Source of the DNA: Flavobacterium sp. 90
Lineage (GTDB): Bacteria; Bacteroidota; Bacteroidia; Flavobacteriales; Flavobacteriaceae
NCBI RefSeq assembly: GCF_004339525.1
Contig: NZ_SMGE01000001.1
Span: 1,860,001 to 1,924,000, forward strand
Length of the DNA stretch: 64,000 nucleotides
Direction of reading: 5' to 3'
Below, one piece after another: positions 1 through 9,882 of the stretch (position 1 is its first letter; each line of letters starts with the position of its first letter). The position numbers were made by a program, and so were the translations under genes. The notes under the pieces are model-generated. The model did no database searches and was not told the origin of the DNA. It saw only the letters and a program-made list of their open reading frames with translations.

Positions 1-171
1 AAGCGCGCAAAGTTTTTATACATGCTTGACTTTGTAAAAGCAAAAAGTTCACAAAGCTTTGCGCACTTTGCGGTTAAAATATTTACAAAGTTTTCTATCC
101 ACACAAAGCTTTGCTGACTTTACATTTTCTAACAATACCTAGTAGATAAAATCTTTGCGCGCTTTGCGGTT
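1..171. repeat. MITE-like inverted-repeat element, copy A (left end outside window)
   Basis: Built from short CTTTGCG / CGCAAAG words. It begins with AAGCGCGCAAAG and ends with CTTTGCGCGCTTTGCGG, which are reverse complements, so the ends form a terminal inverted repeat. It resembles the element at 2423-2562, including internal words such as CAAAGTTTTT and ATCTTTGCG near the right end. No reading frame is supported. The left end probably lies just outside the window. Confidence 0.6.
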
Positions 172-229
172 AAACATTTATCTATCTCACAAAAAGCACT
201 ATTTTTGCCGCAATTGTTAATCATAAATT

Positions 230-2338
230 ATGAAAAAAACATTTCTTATAATGGCTATCACAACCGCAGGAATTTCATTTGGACAGAATAAGATTAAGTA
301 TCCTGAAACTAAAAAAGGAGAAACTGTTGACGTTTATTTTGATACAAAAGTAAGCGATCCTTATCGTTGGCTTGAAGACGATAAATCAGCCGAAACCGGA
401 GCTTGGGTAAAAGCTCAAAATGAGCTTACTTATAGCTATTTGGACAAAATCCCTTTCCGTGATGAGTTGAAAAAACGCATGGAAAAACTTTGGAACCATG
501 AAAAAATTGACGCTCCAACTACAGAAGGAAAATTTGCTTATTACTCAAAAAATAACGGGCTTCAGAATCAATCTGTTGTTTACAGAAAAGGACAAGATGG
601 TAAAGAGGAAGTTTTCTTAGATCCAAATACTTTTTCTAAAGATGGAACTACTTCGCTTGGCGGATTAGATTTTTCTAAAGACGGATCAAAAGCTGCTTAT
701 GCAATTTCTGAAGGTGGAAGCGATTGGAGAAAAGTAATCATTATCGATGCAATATCTAAGAAGGTTTTGGAAGACACATTGGTCGATGTAAAATTTAGCG
801 ATGTTTCATGGCATGGAAATGAAGGTTTCTATTATTCTAGTTACGACAAACCAAAAGGAAGTGAATTGTCTGCAAAAACAGATCAGCATAAATTGTATTT
901 TCATAAGTTAGGAACTTCTCAAAAAGAAGATAAAGTAGTTTTTGGTGCAGATCAAAAACGCAGATATGTTGGCGGTTTTGTTACTGACGATGATCGTTTT
1001 TTAGTAATTACTGCAGCAAATTCGACTTACGGAAACGAGTTATACATTAAAGATTTAACGGTTGCTAATAGTCCAATCATTACTATTGTAGACAATTTTA
1101 ATACTTCAAATTCTATTATTGAAAATGATGGTAATAAATTATTTATCGAAACAGATTTAAATGCTCCAAACAGCCGAGTTGTTTCTGTTGATGTAAAAAA
1201 TCCGAAGCCTGAAAACTGGAAAGATTTTATTCCTGAAACTCAAAATATTTTAACACCTTCAACTGGTGGTGGTTATTTCTTTGCCAATTATACTAAAGAT
1301 GCTGTTTCGTTTGTACAACAATACGATTATAACGGAAAACTAGTTCGTGAAATCAAACTTCCGGCGGTAGGAACTGCAGGCGGATTTCATGGAAAAAAAC
1401 ACGACAAAACATTATATTACAGCTTTACAAACTATACTACTCCCGGAACCATTTATTTTCTGGAACCAAAATCAGGTAAATCTGAAGTGTATCAAAGACC
1501 TAAAGTTGATTTCAAAAGTGAAGAATATGAGTCTAAACAAGTATTCTATACTTCAAAAGACGGAACTAAAATTCCGATGATTATCACGTGTAAAAAAGGA
1601 ACAAAATTAAACGGTAAAAATCCAACTATTCTTTATGGTTACGGTGGATTCAACGTAAGTTTAACGCCAAGTTTTAGTAATTCAAACGCTGTTTGGTTAG
1701 AAAACGGCGGCGTTTATGCTGTTGCCAATTTAAGAGGTGGTGGTGAATATGGTAAAAAATGGCACGATGAAGGAACTAAATTGCAAAAACAAAATGTATT
1801 TGACGATTTTATTGCTGCCGGTGAATATTTGATTGCTCAAAAATATACTTCATCAGATTTCTTGGCAATTCGTGGGGGTTCTAATGGTGGTTTATTAGTT
1901 GGTGCAACAATGACACAACGTCCTGATCTTATGAAAGTGGCACTGCCAGCAGTTGGCGTAATGGATATGTTACGTTACCATACTTTTACTGCCGGTGCGG
2001 GATGGGCTTACGATTACGGAACTTCTCAGGATAGCAAAGAAATGCTTGAATACATTAAAGGTTATTCTCCAGTTCAAAATGTAAAAAAAGGAGTTCAATA
2101 TCCTGCAACTATGGTTACAACCGGAGATCATGATGATCGTGTTGTTCCTGCGCATAGTTTTAAATTTGCTGCTGAATTACAAGACAAACAAACTGGTAAT
2201 AATCCGGTTTTGATTCGTATTGATGTAAAAGCGGGTCACGGAGTTGGAAAATCTGTTGCGGCTTCAATTCAGGAAAATGTAGACATTCAAGCGTTCACAC
2301 TTTATAATATGGGATTTAAGGCTTTACCAAAAAAGTAA
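230..2338 (+). CDS. Secreted prolyl oligopeptidase (peptidase family S9A)
   Basis: A serine peptidase that cleaves short peptides after proline. A signal peptide (residues 1 to about 19) points to export to the periplasm or surface. The N-terminal half, about residues 20-430, is the beta-propeller region. The C-terminal alpha/beta-hydrolase domain carries the nucleophile Ser551 in GGSNGG, the acid in DHDDRVVP (Asp635 or Asp636) and His670 in AGHGVG. The length of 702 aa fits the family. The ATG at 230 gives a clean signal peptide, and TATTTTTG at 200-207 fits the -7 promoter box. The gene stands alone between two related repeat elements and ends in a hairpin terminator. Family assignment is secure; the natural substrate is not known. 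Confidence 0.95.
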   Translation: MKKTFLIMAITTAGISFGQNKIKYPETKKGETVDVYFDTKVSDPYRWLEDDKSAETGAWVKAQNELTYSYLDKIPFRDELKKRMEKLWNHEKIDAPTTEGKFAYYSKNNGLQNQSVVYRKGQDGKEEVFLDPNTFSKDGTTSLGGLDFSKDGSKAAYAISEGGSDWRKVIIIDAISKKVLEDTLVDVKFSDVSWHGNEGFYYSSYDKPKGSELSAKTDQHKLYFHKLGTSQKEDKVVFGADQKRRYVGGFVTDDDRFLVITAANSTYGNELYIKDLTVANSPIITIVDNFNTSNSIIENDGNKLFIETDLNAPNSRVVSVDVKNPKPENWKDFIPETQNILTPSTGGGYFFANYTKDAVSFVQQYDYNGKLVREIKLPAVGTAGGFHGKKHDKTLYYSFTNYTTPGTIYFLEPKSGKSEVYQRPKVDFKSEEYESKQVFYTSKDGTKIPMIITCKKGTKLNGKNPTILYGYGGFNVSLTPSFSNSNAVWLENGGVYAVANLRGGGEYGKKWHDEGTKLQKQNVFDDFIAAGEYLIAQKYTSSDFLAIRGGSNGGLLVGATMTQRPDLMKVALPAVGVMDMLRYHTFTAGAGWAYDYGTSQDSKEMLEYIKGYSPVQNVKKGVQYPATMVTTGDHDDRVVPAHSFKFAAELQDKQTGNNPVLIRIDVKAGHGVGKSVAASIQENVDIQAFTLYNMGFKALPKK

Positions 2339-2359
2339 ACTTTAGTCTATAGTTTTTAT

Positions 2360-2404
2360 AGCCACGAATTTCACAGATTATTTTGTGAGTTCGTGGCTTT
2401 TTTG
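2360..2404 (+). terminator. Hairpin terminator after the prolyl oligopeptidase
   Basis: The arms AGCCACGAATTTCAC and GTGAGTTCGTGGCT pair with one irregularity and are followed by a T run. The sequence is of the CCACGAATT kind that recurs between genes in flavobacteria. Confidence 0.7.
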
Positions 2405-2422
2405 TTGTGACTGGAGAATTTT

Positions 2423-2562
2423 ACCGCAAAGCACACAAAGTTTTTGTATCAGCATGTCTTTGCAAAAACACAAAGTTCGCAAAGCTGGTTCAATACAAAG
2501 CTTTGCGAACTTTGTGTTTTTATAAAATTCTCTAAGCAGAAAATCTTTGCGTGCTTTGCAGT
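2423..2562. repeat. MITE-like inverted-repeat element, copy B
   Basis: About 140 bp with terminal inverted repeats: ACCGCAAAGCACACAAAG at the left, and CTTTGCGTGCTTTGCAGT at the right pairing at 16 of 18 positions. An internal CAAAGCTTTGCG palindrome is present. It aligns with the element at 1-171, so the prolyl oligopeptidase gene is flanked by two related elements. No transposase is encoded. Confidence 0.65.
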
Positions 2563-2655
2563 AAAATTAAATCCTGCGTGAAAAAATAATTCGTGAAAAT
2601 TCGCGAAATTCGTGGCAAACCTTTTTAAATTTGAAAGAACTAAAAAACCAGAAAA

Positions 2656-3645
2656 ATGAAAATTGTAAAATGGGGAATTATTGGCTGTGGTAATGTAACG
2701 GAAGTAAAAAGCGGACCAGCATTTCAAAAAACGCCAAACTCCGCTTTGGTTGCTGTAATGCGAAGAGATGCGGCTCTTGCCGAAGATTATGCCAAACGTC
2801 ACAACGTTCCTAAATGGTATTCAAATGCTGTTGATTTGATCAATGATCCTGAAGTTGATGCCGTTTATATTGCTACTCCTCCATCGTCTCATAAAGAATA
2901 TACTATTTTGTGTGCCAAAGCAGGGAAACCTGTTTATGTCGAAAAACCAATGGCATTAAATTTTGAAGAATGCAACGAAATGATCAGTATTTGCAAAGAA
3001 CATAATGTCCCGTTATTTGTAGCTTATTATAGAAGAAGTTTGCCTCGTTTTTTGAAAATAAAAGAACTTATCGATCAAAACAAAATTGGTAAAATCAGAC
3101 ACGTAAATTGTGTTTTATATCATCCTTTTGAAGCTCGTTACGACGACGATATTAATTTGCCCTGGACGGTTTTGCCACACATTTCCGGTGGTGGAATTTT
3201 TGTCGATTTAGCTTGTCATACTTTGGATTTTCTTGATTTTGTTTTAGGTCCGATAAAGTCTGTTCGCGGACATGCAAGTCAACAACTTCTTGCTTATCCA
3301 GCCGAAGATTCTGTCTCTATGTCTTTTTTATTCGAAAATGGAATTCATGGAACCGGTTTATGGAATTTTGCCAGTTTTGAACGTTATGACAATACTGATA
3401 TTGTTGGTGATAAAGGAAAAATTTCTTTCTCTACTTTCGGAAATGATCCAATTCATATTCAATATACAAATGGCGAAAAAGAAAGCATCACAATTGAAAA
3501 TCCGCTTCATATTCAACAACCTTTGATAGAAACTATTGTTGCGGAACTTTTAGGCAATGAAGGTTTTTCTCCATCTAAAGGAAATTCTGCAGCCAGAACA
3601 ACCTGGGTTATTGATGAAGTTTTAAAAGAATTTAGGAAATTGTAA
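2656..3645 (+). CDS. Gfo/Idh/MocA family NAD(P)-dependent oxidoreductase
   Basis: A cytoplasmic dehydrogenase of the glucose-fructose oxidoreductase / inositol dehydrogenase type. The N-terminal Rossmann fold starts with GIIGCGNV (residues 8-15). The family motif EKPMALNFEE follows near residue 95, and the C-terminal alpha/beta domain has the HISGGGIFVDLACHTLD stretch that carries the catalytic His region. The 329-residue length is normal. No sugar transporter or isomerase is adjacent, so the substrate cannot be predicted. It is a single gene starting at ATG 2656. Confidence 0.92.
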   Translation: MKIVKWGIIGCGNVTEVKSGPAFQKTPNSALVAVMRRDAALAEDYAKRHNVPKWYSNAVDLINDPEVDAVYIATPPSSHKEYTILCAKAGKPVYVEKPMALNFEECNEMISICKEHNVPLFVAYYRRSLPRFLKIKELIDQNKIGKIRHVNCVLYHPFEARYDDDINLPWTVLPHISGGGIFVDLACHTLDFLDFVLGPIKSVRGHASQQLLAYPAEDSVSMSFLFENGIHGTGLWNFASFERYDNTDIVGDKGKISFSTFGNDPIHIQYTNGEKESITIENPLHIQQPLIETIVAELLGNEGFSPSKGNSAARTTWVIDEVLKEFRKL

Positions 3646-3797
3646 TTGTGAATTGTTATTTATGAGTTGTGAGTTGACTTTAGTTTTAGCTGGAGGAAAT
3701 TCATATAATAGATAAAAAATAATTTCAAATCGCAATGGATGGATTAAAATCCATTCCAGGCAGGTGATTCGACAAAGATGATTCCAATACAAACCAT

Positions 3798-3836
3798 AAA
3801 AAAAGAGGATATTCAAATAAATATCCTCTTTTTTAT
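3798..3836. terminator. Bidirectional terminator between convergent genes
   Basis: The arms AAAGAGGATAT and ATATCCTCTTT are flanked by A and T runs, so the hairpin works for the oxidoreductase on + and the barrel protein on -. The rest of 3646-3857 has no supported gene. Confidence 0.8.
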
Positions 3837-3857
3837 AAAGTATAAATCTCTTTAGAA

Positions 3858-4796
3858 TTATAGGCTATATTTAAGACCTAAAGTCAAACCTAAACCTGAA
3901 ATTCCAACATAAGAACTTAACTCATCCATTGGTTTACTTTGATCAACTCCATTTGGATTTGTCAAAACATTATTAGAATTAACATCTAAACCATCTCTGT
4001 AATTAGTATGAATTTGAGCTGTAGATCTAGTTGCTAATCTGTCAGTACCATTTACTGTAAAATCTGTAGTTTCTTTAGTTTTTCCGTGTACAGTAAAGTT
4101 ACGGTATTCTAATTCAGCAAAAGCTGAGATATGTTTTCCTAATTTATAAGAAGTACCCAAAGCAGCAGTGAATCCTAATGTTGGGTTTGGTTTTACTTTA
4201 TCAACACTGTGAACGTTTCCAAAAACTGGAGCTCCTGTTCCTGGATTAACTCCAACTGGTGCAACTGCGTCAGTTGTAATTTCTAAATCACCGTGAATTG
4301 GAACTAAAACCCCAACTTTTGTATACGGCTCAAAACCATGAGATTCTCCTAAAAACATTACTAAAGCTGGAGCAACATCAAAAGCAGTAATTTGTCCTAC
4401 TGATTTGAAATTATAAATTCCAGTTGTCGCAGATGTTGGGATATATGGCGTATCAGATGTAGTTTGCGCCATTGTTTTATCATTACTACTGTAATAATTA
4501 ATTCCTAATTCAACTCCTAAACGAACAGAAAAACGGTAACCTGCTGTAATTCCCGTTCTAAATCCTTGTCCAAATGAACCTGTAACACTTTTTTCAGATA
4601 CTAATTTTCCTCCAACATAAGTTCTATCTAATGCTGCATTTCCTCCAACTGTTGGAAATTCAGTCGAAGCAGTTTGGTTGAAATAAGATCCACCCAATTT
4701 AAAATACCATGTTTCTGGTTTATCTGCTTTTTCTGTTTGCGCCATTGTGGCCATAGAGCAAACTAATAATCCTAATAAAAATAGGTTCTTTTTCAT
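3858..4796 (-). CDS. Outer-membrane beta-barrel protein (OmpA-like porin family)
   Basis: The signal peptide (residues 1-19, ending TMAQ) is followed by alternating aromatic/polar strands typical of an eight-stranded outer-membrane barrel, ending in an aliphatic/aromatic terminal strand, LGLTLGLKYSL. Recognisable strands include WYFKLGGSYF near the start and YKLGKHISAFAELEYRNF around residue 225. Loops are long and rich in Thr, Ser and Asn. It is monocistronic, with its own promoter-like box upstream and a shared terminator downstream. Function beyond a structural or porin-like role cannot be read from the sequence. Confidence 0.85.
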   Translation of the reverse strand: MKKNLFLLGLLVCSMATMAQTEKADKPETWYFKLGGSYFNQTASTEFPTVGGNAALDRTYVGGKLVSEKSVTGSFGQGFRTGITAGYRFSVRLGVELGINYYSSNDKTMAQTTSDTPYIPTSATTGIYNFKSVGQITAFDVAPALVMFLGESHGFEPYTKVGVLVPIHGDLEITTDAVAPVGVNPGTGAPVFGNVHSVDKVKPNPTLGFTAALGTSYKLGKHISAFAELEYRNFTVHGKTKETTDFTVNGTDRLATRSTAQIHTNYRDGLDVNSNNVLTNPNGVDQSKPMDELSSYVGISGLGLTLGLKYSL

Positions 4797-4819
4797 AATT
4801 CTGATTTAATTAATTTTTA

Positions 4820-4827
4820 CAAACATA
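4820..4827 (-). promoter_or_regulatory. -7 box of the barrel-protein gene
   Basis: On the minus strand TATGTTTG matches TAnnTTTG, 23 nt upstream of the ATG. A TTA stands where the -33 TTG would be, 19 nt further up. Partial match, so moderate confidence. Confidence 0.45.
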
Positions 4828-4973
4828 GAATATTTTAACATATGTCTAAAGTTTGCTTTGTTAGACTTAGAACGAAATCGTTGTAATTTTACGCAATAAT
4901 ACTAAAAAAGTATTATGCATGCATAATTTTAACGTTAAAAAAACACATTCCGCTAAATTTTAACTGTTAAAAT

Positions 4974-7900
4974 TTAATTTAGCTTAAAATTGATCTGCAT
5001 TTTCTCCAATTCCTGTAATAGTTCAGCAGAAATCTTAATTTTTAACCTACGACTTGGCATCGATAATTTGGTTACAACTTTTATTTCTTCAACCTCATTT
5101 ACTTCTTTAGTCTTAGTATCTTCAAGTGATGCATCAGTATCATCGCTTTCATCGGCAAAAACAGCATCATCGGTTTCTTCAAATTCATTTGTTGTTTCGA
5201 CCTCAACGAGACGTTTTATTTTTTCTAATTCCATGATCTCAAAAGTCACTGAATTATCTCCTTTATTCTGATTAAATAAATCACTTAACTTGTGAATAAA
5301 CTCTGTCTGCAAATCTTTTATATTCAATAATAAAATCAGTTTTTTAGCAAATGCTTCCAAGATATCCTGCAATTGTCTAATCTCAACAAACTGCATTCTT
5401 GGATCAGATTTTTTACCTGTATCGTGATTTACCCAACCGTCTTTTATTAATATTTTTATGAAAGCAAAATTATTCTGAATCAGGAAATGGCGGAATTTTA
5501 AGTATTCTTCACCAAAAATCTTAAACTCATAACTTTCGTCATATCCTTCTAAATTAAATACTGCCCAACCTTTTCCGTTTTTAGCAACACGATGCTGCAC
5601 GTTATTAATGATTCCGGCAAAATTTAGATTTTTCCCCACAAACTCATTCATACTTTTCAGCGATTCTAATCGGGAATTACAGAAGTATTTCATTTCAAAT
5701 CTAAAATCGTCAAGCGGATGTCCGGAAATATAAATCCCTACAACTTCTTTTTCTTTTGCCAGCTTTTCCATCGTGCTCCAGTCTTCACATGGCGGCACAA
5801 CTGGTTCGTCAATTTGCACTTCACTGGTTTCTCCAAACAAACTTACCTGCGATGAGTTTTCGTTTTCCTGAAATTTAGACCCGTAACGAATTGCTTTTTC
5901 ATAAAAGGTAATTCCATCGCCATCATCATGAAAATATTGCGCTCTTGTAGTTCCTTCAAACGAATCAAATCCTCCTGCCAAAGCCAGATTTTCGATTGCT
6001 TTTTTATTCGCAGCACGCAAATCGATACGTTTCGCCAAATCAAAAATCGACTTGTACTTACCGTCTTTTCTGCTTTCTACAATGGTTGCTACAGCTCCGG
6101 AACCTACTCCTTTAATCGCTCCCATACCAAAACGAACCGCATATTCATCGTTTACCGTAAATTTATAGAACGATTCGTTTACGTCAGGACCTAAAACCTG
6201 TAAGCCCATTCGTTTGCATTCTTCCATAAAAAATGATACTTGTTTGATATCATTCATATTATTTGAAAGTACCGCTGCCATATATTCAGCAGGATAATGT
6301 GCTTTTAAATATGCTGTTTGGTATGCAATCCAGGCATAACAAGTCGAGTGGGATTTGTTGAAGGCGTAACTCGCAAATGCTTCCCAGTCTTTCCAGATTT
6401 TCTCCAGAACTTTTGCATCATGACCTTTTTTCGCCGCTTGTTCTACGAACTTCGGCTTCATTTTATCTAGTACGTCTTTTTGTTTCTTACCCATCGCCTT
6501 ACGCAAAACGTCGGCTTCACCTTTTGTAAAGTCAGCCAGCGATTGCGACAAAAGCATTACCTGCTCCTGATAAACCGTAATTCCGTAGGTTTCTCCTAAA
6601 TATTCTTCACAGGCATCTAAATCGTATTTGATTTCTTCCTCGCCATTTTTTCTTCGTACGAAAGACGGAATATACTCTAAAGGTCCCGGACGATACAAGG
6701 CGTTCATGGCAATTAAATCCCCAAAAACCGTTGGTTTAAGATCCTTCATGTATTTCTGCATTCCGGGTGACTCGTATTGGAAGATTCCAACCGTTTCTCC
6801 TCTCTGGAAAAGTGCATAAGTTTCAACATCATCAATCGGGAAAGTATCCGGATCCAAATCGATTCCGTTTCTATATTTTACCAGTTTAACGGTATCTTTA
6901 ATTAAGGTAAGGGTCTTCAGACCCAAGAAGTCCATCTTCAGCAATCCTGCACTTTCTGCAACCGAGTTATCAAACTGTGTTACATACAAATCAGAATCTT
7001 TTGCTGTGGTCACGGGAACGAAATTCGTAATATCCGATGGCGTAATGATTACCCCACAGGCGTGAATTCCGGTATTTCGCATCGATCCTTCCAGGATTTT
7101 TGCCTGCTGAATTGTTTCTCCCGCCAAATCATCTTCATTGGCAATGGCGATTAATTCTTTTACATTATCAAATTCATCAGAACGAAGTGCTTTTTTAACT
7201 TCCTCTTCGCTTTCAGAAATAAAACGCGCCAAATTCCATTTTGACGGCATCATTCCCGGAATCAGTTTTGCAATTCTATCGGCTTCAAACAATGGCAAAT
7301 CCAGTACACGAGCCGTATCACGAATCGCAGATTTGGTTGCCATTTTACCATAAGTAATAATTTGCGCCACCTGATTTTGTCCGTATTTGTTGATTACATA
7401 ATCCATAACACGACCACGACCCTCATCATCAAAGTCGATATCAATATCGGGCATGGATACACGGTCAGGATTCAGGAAACGCTCAAAAAGCAAATCGTAC
7501 TTAATAGGGTCAATATTGGTAATTCCTAAACAATAAGCCACGGCAGATCCTGCTGCAGATCCACGGCCTGGTCCAACCGAAACGTCCATATTTCTAGCTT
7601 CGGCGATAAAATCCTGAACAATCAAAAAGTAACCCGGATATCCTGAGTTGGAAATCGTTAACAACTCAAAATCTAAACGTTCCTGAATTGATTCTGTAAT
7701 CTCTCCGTATCGTTTTTTTGCACCCACCATTGTAAGGTGTCGCAAATATTTATTTTCACCACGAACTCCTCCATCAGCTTCATCTTCGACAACTACAAAC
7801 TCTTCCGGAATATCAAACTTAGGAAGCAATACATCTCGATAAAGCGAATAAATCTCAACTTTATCGACAATTTCCTGAATGTTAATAATCGAATCAGGCA

Positions 7901-9512
7901 AATCAGCAAAGAGTTTTTTCATCTCTTCTCCTGACTTGTAATAATACTCCTGATTAGGTAATCCGTAACGATATCCGCGACCACGACCAATTGGCGTCGC
8001 TTGTTTTTCACCATCTTTTACACACAATAAAATATCGTGTGCATTGGCATCTTCTTTATTTAAATAATAAGTATTATTTGTTGCAATTAATTTGACATCG
8101 TGTTTTTTAGAAAACTCAATCAGTGTCTTGTTTACACGATTTTCATCTTCCTGATTATGTCGCATAATCTCGAGATAAAAATCATCACCAAATTGTTCTT
8201 TCCACCAAATCAAAGCTTCTTCAGCTTGGTTTTCACCGATGTTTAGAATTTTACTCGGAATCTCTCCGTATAAATTTCCGGACAAAACCATGATATCTTC
8301 TTTGTATTTTTCGATAATGGCGCGGTCAATCCTCGGAACATAATAAAATCCGTTTGTAAAAGCGATCGATGACATTTTCGCCAGATTGTGATAACCGTTT
8401 TTGTTTTTGGCTAATAATACAACCTGATTTCCGTTGTCTTTTTTGCTTTTATCTAAGTGATTATCACAGACATTAAACTCGCAACCTACGATTGGTTTTA
8501 TTTCGGTTTCTGTTGGTTCTTCGCCAGCATCAACCAAAGCTTTATTTTTACCAGATGCTGCTTTATTGTGATTCATAACGGCGCTCACAAAGTGAAAAGC
8601 TCCCATCATGTTTCCGGTGTCGGTCATTGCAACTGCTGGCATTCCGTTTTTGGCTGTAGCCGAAACAATATTCCCAATACCTATAGTAGATTGTAGAACC
8701 GAAAACTGAGTATGATTGTGTAAATGCGCATATTTTGCTTCTTTAAAATCTTCTCTGTCAGAATGTAAAACCGTAGGTTCTTGTCCAACTGATTCTAAAG
8801 CTTTTAACTGCTCTCTGATTTTATCAGAAGCTTTTTTAAGGTTAATATGTTTTAAACCAATTAACGGAAATTCCTGTGGATTTCTACTTTGGAATTCCTT
8901 GAAATAATCCTTCGGAACATCCAGTTCTTCTTTGGTAAAAACTTCTCTTCTTATTAATTCCAAGAAACAACGCGTAGTTGCCTCAACGTCGGCAGTTGCG
9001 TTGTGCGCTTCTGAGAAAGGTTTATTAAAAAGATATTCGTGTAATTCTGTAAGTGTTGGCAATTTAAATCTTCCTCCACGACCTCCCGGAAGTTTCAATA
9101 ATGAAGCGGTAACTTCTGTACAAGTATCTAAAACCGGCATCGAACTCATAGGAGAATCTACTCCCATTCTATGAAATTCTGCCCCCATAATATTGACGTC
9201 GAAACCTAAATTCTGACCTACAATAAATTTGGTTTTACTTAAAGCAATATTGAACTTCTCCAAAACCTCTGCCAAAGTAATTCCATCGGCATCAGCCAAT
9301 TCTGTAGAAATTCCGTGAATACGTTCAGCATCATACGGAATATTAAATCCGTCAGGTTTAACCAAATAATCCTGATGTTCGATAAGCTGTCCCATTTCAT
9401 CATGAAGCTGCCATGCGATCTGTATACAGCGAGGCCAGTTATCAGAATCTGTAATTGGAGCGTCCCAACGTTTTGGTAATCCGGTTGTTTCGGTATCGAA
9501 TATTAAATACAT
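4974..9512 (-). CDS. dnaE: DNA polymerase III alpha subunit with fused 3'-5' exonuclease
   Basis: The replicative polymerase. Residues 1 to about 180 form a DEDD-type proofreading exonuclease: FDTETTG at 5-11, VGQNLGFD (ExoII) and EAHNATADVEAT (ExoIII). A PHP domain follows, starting YAHLHNHTQFSVL near 265. The polymerase core has GPGRGSAAGS and the catalytic PDIDIDFD. The tail holds the HhH/OB region and an acidic, low-complexity stretch. Its 1512 aa are typical of the Bacteroidetes DnaE that carries its own proofreader. I start at ATG 9512 (MYLIFDTETTG); the frame extends five codons further to a TTG, but the ATG gives the canonical exonuclease N-terminus. Confidence 0.97.
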   Translation of the reverse strand: MYLIFDTETTGLPKRWDAPITDSDNWPRCIQIAWQLHDEMGQLIEHQDYLVKPDGFNIPYDAERIHGISTELADADGITLAEVLEKFNIALSKTKFIVGQNLGFDVNIMGAEFHRMGVDSPMSSMPVLDTCTEVTASLLKLPGGRGGRFKLPTLTELHEYLFNKPFSEAHNATADVEATTRCFLELIRREVFTKEELDVPKDYFKEFQSRNPQEFPLIGLKHINLKKASDKIREQLKALESVGQEPTVLHSDREDFKEAKYAHLHNHTQFSVLQSTIGIGNIVSATAKNGMPAVAMTDTGNMMGAFHFVSAVMNHNKAASGKNKALVDAGEEPTETEIKPIVGCEFNVCDNHLDKSKKDNGNQVVLLAKNKNGYHNLAKMSSIAFTNGFYYVPRIDRAIIEKYKEDIMVLSGNLYGEIPSKILNIGENQAEEALIWWKEQFGDDFYLEIMRHNQEDENRVNKTLIEFSKKHDVKLIATNNTYYLNKEDANAHDILLCVKDGEKQATPIGRGRGYRYGLPNQEYYYKSGEEMKKLFADLPDSIINIQEIVDKVEIYSLYRDVLLPKFDIPEEFVVVEDEADGGVRGENKYLRHLTMVGAKKRYGEITESIQERLDFELLTISNSGYPGYFLIVQDFIAEARNMDVSVGPGRGSAAGSAVAYCLGITNIDPIKYDLLFERFLNPDRVSMPDIDIDFDDEGRGRVMDYVINKYGQNQVAQIITYGKMATKSAIRDTARVLDLPLFEADRIAKLIPGMMPSKWNLARFISESEEEVKKALRSDEFDNVKELIAIANEDDLAGETIQQAKILEGSMRNTGIHACGVIITPSDITNFVPVTTAKDSDLYVTQFDNSVAESAGLLKMDFLGLKTLTLIKDTVKLVKYRNGIDLDPDTFPIDDVETYALFQRGETVGIFQYESPGMQKYMKDLKPTVFGDLIAMNALYRPGPLEYIPSFVRRKNGEEEIKYDLDACEEYLGETYGITVYQEQVMLLSQSLADFTKGEADVLRKAMGKKQKDVLDKMKPKFVEQAAKKGHDAKVLEKIWKDWEAFASYAFNKSHSTCYAWIAYQTAYLKAHYPAEYMAAVLSNNMNDIKQVSFFMEECKRMGLQVLGPDVNESFYKFTVNDEYAVRFGMGAIKGVGSGAVATIVESRKDGKYKSIFDLAKRIDLRAANKKAIENLALAGGFDSFEGTTRAQYFHDDGDGITFYEKAIRYGSKFQENENSSQVSLFGETSEVQIDEPVVPPCEDWSTMEKLAKEKEVVGIYISGHPLDDFRFEMKYFCNSRLESLKSMNEFVGKNLNFAGIINNVQHRVAKNGKGWAVFNLEGYDESYEFKIFGEEYLKFRHFLIQNNFAFIKILIKDGWVNHDTGKKSDPRMQFVEIRQLQDILEAFAKKLILLLNIKDLQTEFIHKLSDLFNQNKGDNSVTFEIMELEKIKRLVEVETTNEFEETDDAVFADESDDTDASLEDTKTKEVNEVEEIKVVTKLSMPSRRLKIKISAELLQELEKMQINFKLN

Positions 9513-9882
9513 ATGTTTAAATAGCAAAAATTAAGTTCCAAAGTCCAAGTTTCACCGCACATAATCCATTGATTTAATGCGTTCTACAAAACCGTGAAAT
9601 ATAGAATAGAGGAAGTTCAAATTTAGTCTTTTTTTAAACAAATTAGCTAGTGAATTTTGTTAAGAATTGTGTCTAATTTTTCATTATCAAATACTCTTTT
9701 TCCATCAATATTAAAAGATCAAATCAATTTAATCAAATATAATTTGCACAAAAACAAACCTTTAAACGAATCATTTTGACAAAATAACATTAGTTTTATT
9801 TGTTTTAACACTATAAGTTTGACAATAAGTTTCCTAAAAATATATTACCAAAATATCCAGCCAAAAAGAAATCAAAAAACCA
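9513..9882. other. Intergenic region between dnaE and a lipoprotein gene
   Basis: 370 bp with no supported gene, RNA or hairpin. The only signal is TAAGTTTG at 9814-9821, a match to TAnnTTTG on the + strand about 60 nt before the lipoprotein start, without a good -33 TTG. Confidence 0.4.

Noticed and set aside
3858..4796. SusC/SusD or polysaccharide utilisation locus starting at the barrel protein
   Set aside because: The barrel is small (312 aa), with no SusD-like lipoprotein or glycoside hydrolase nearby.
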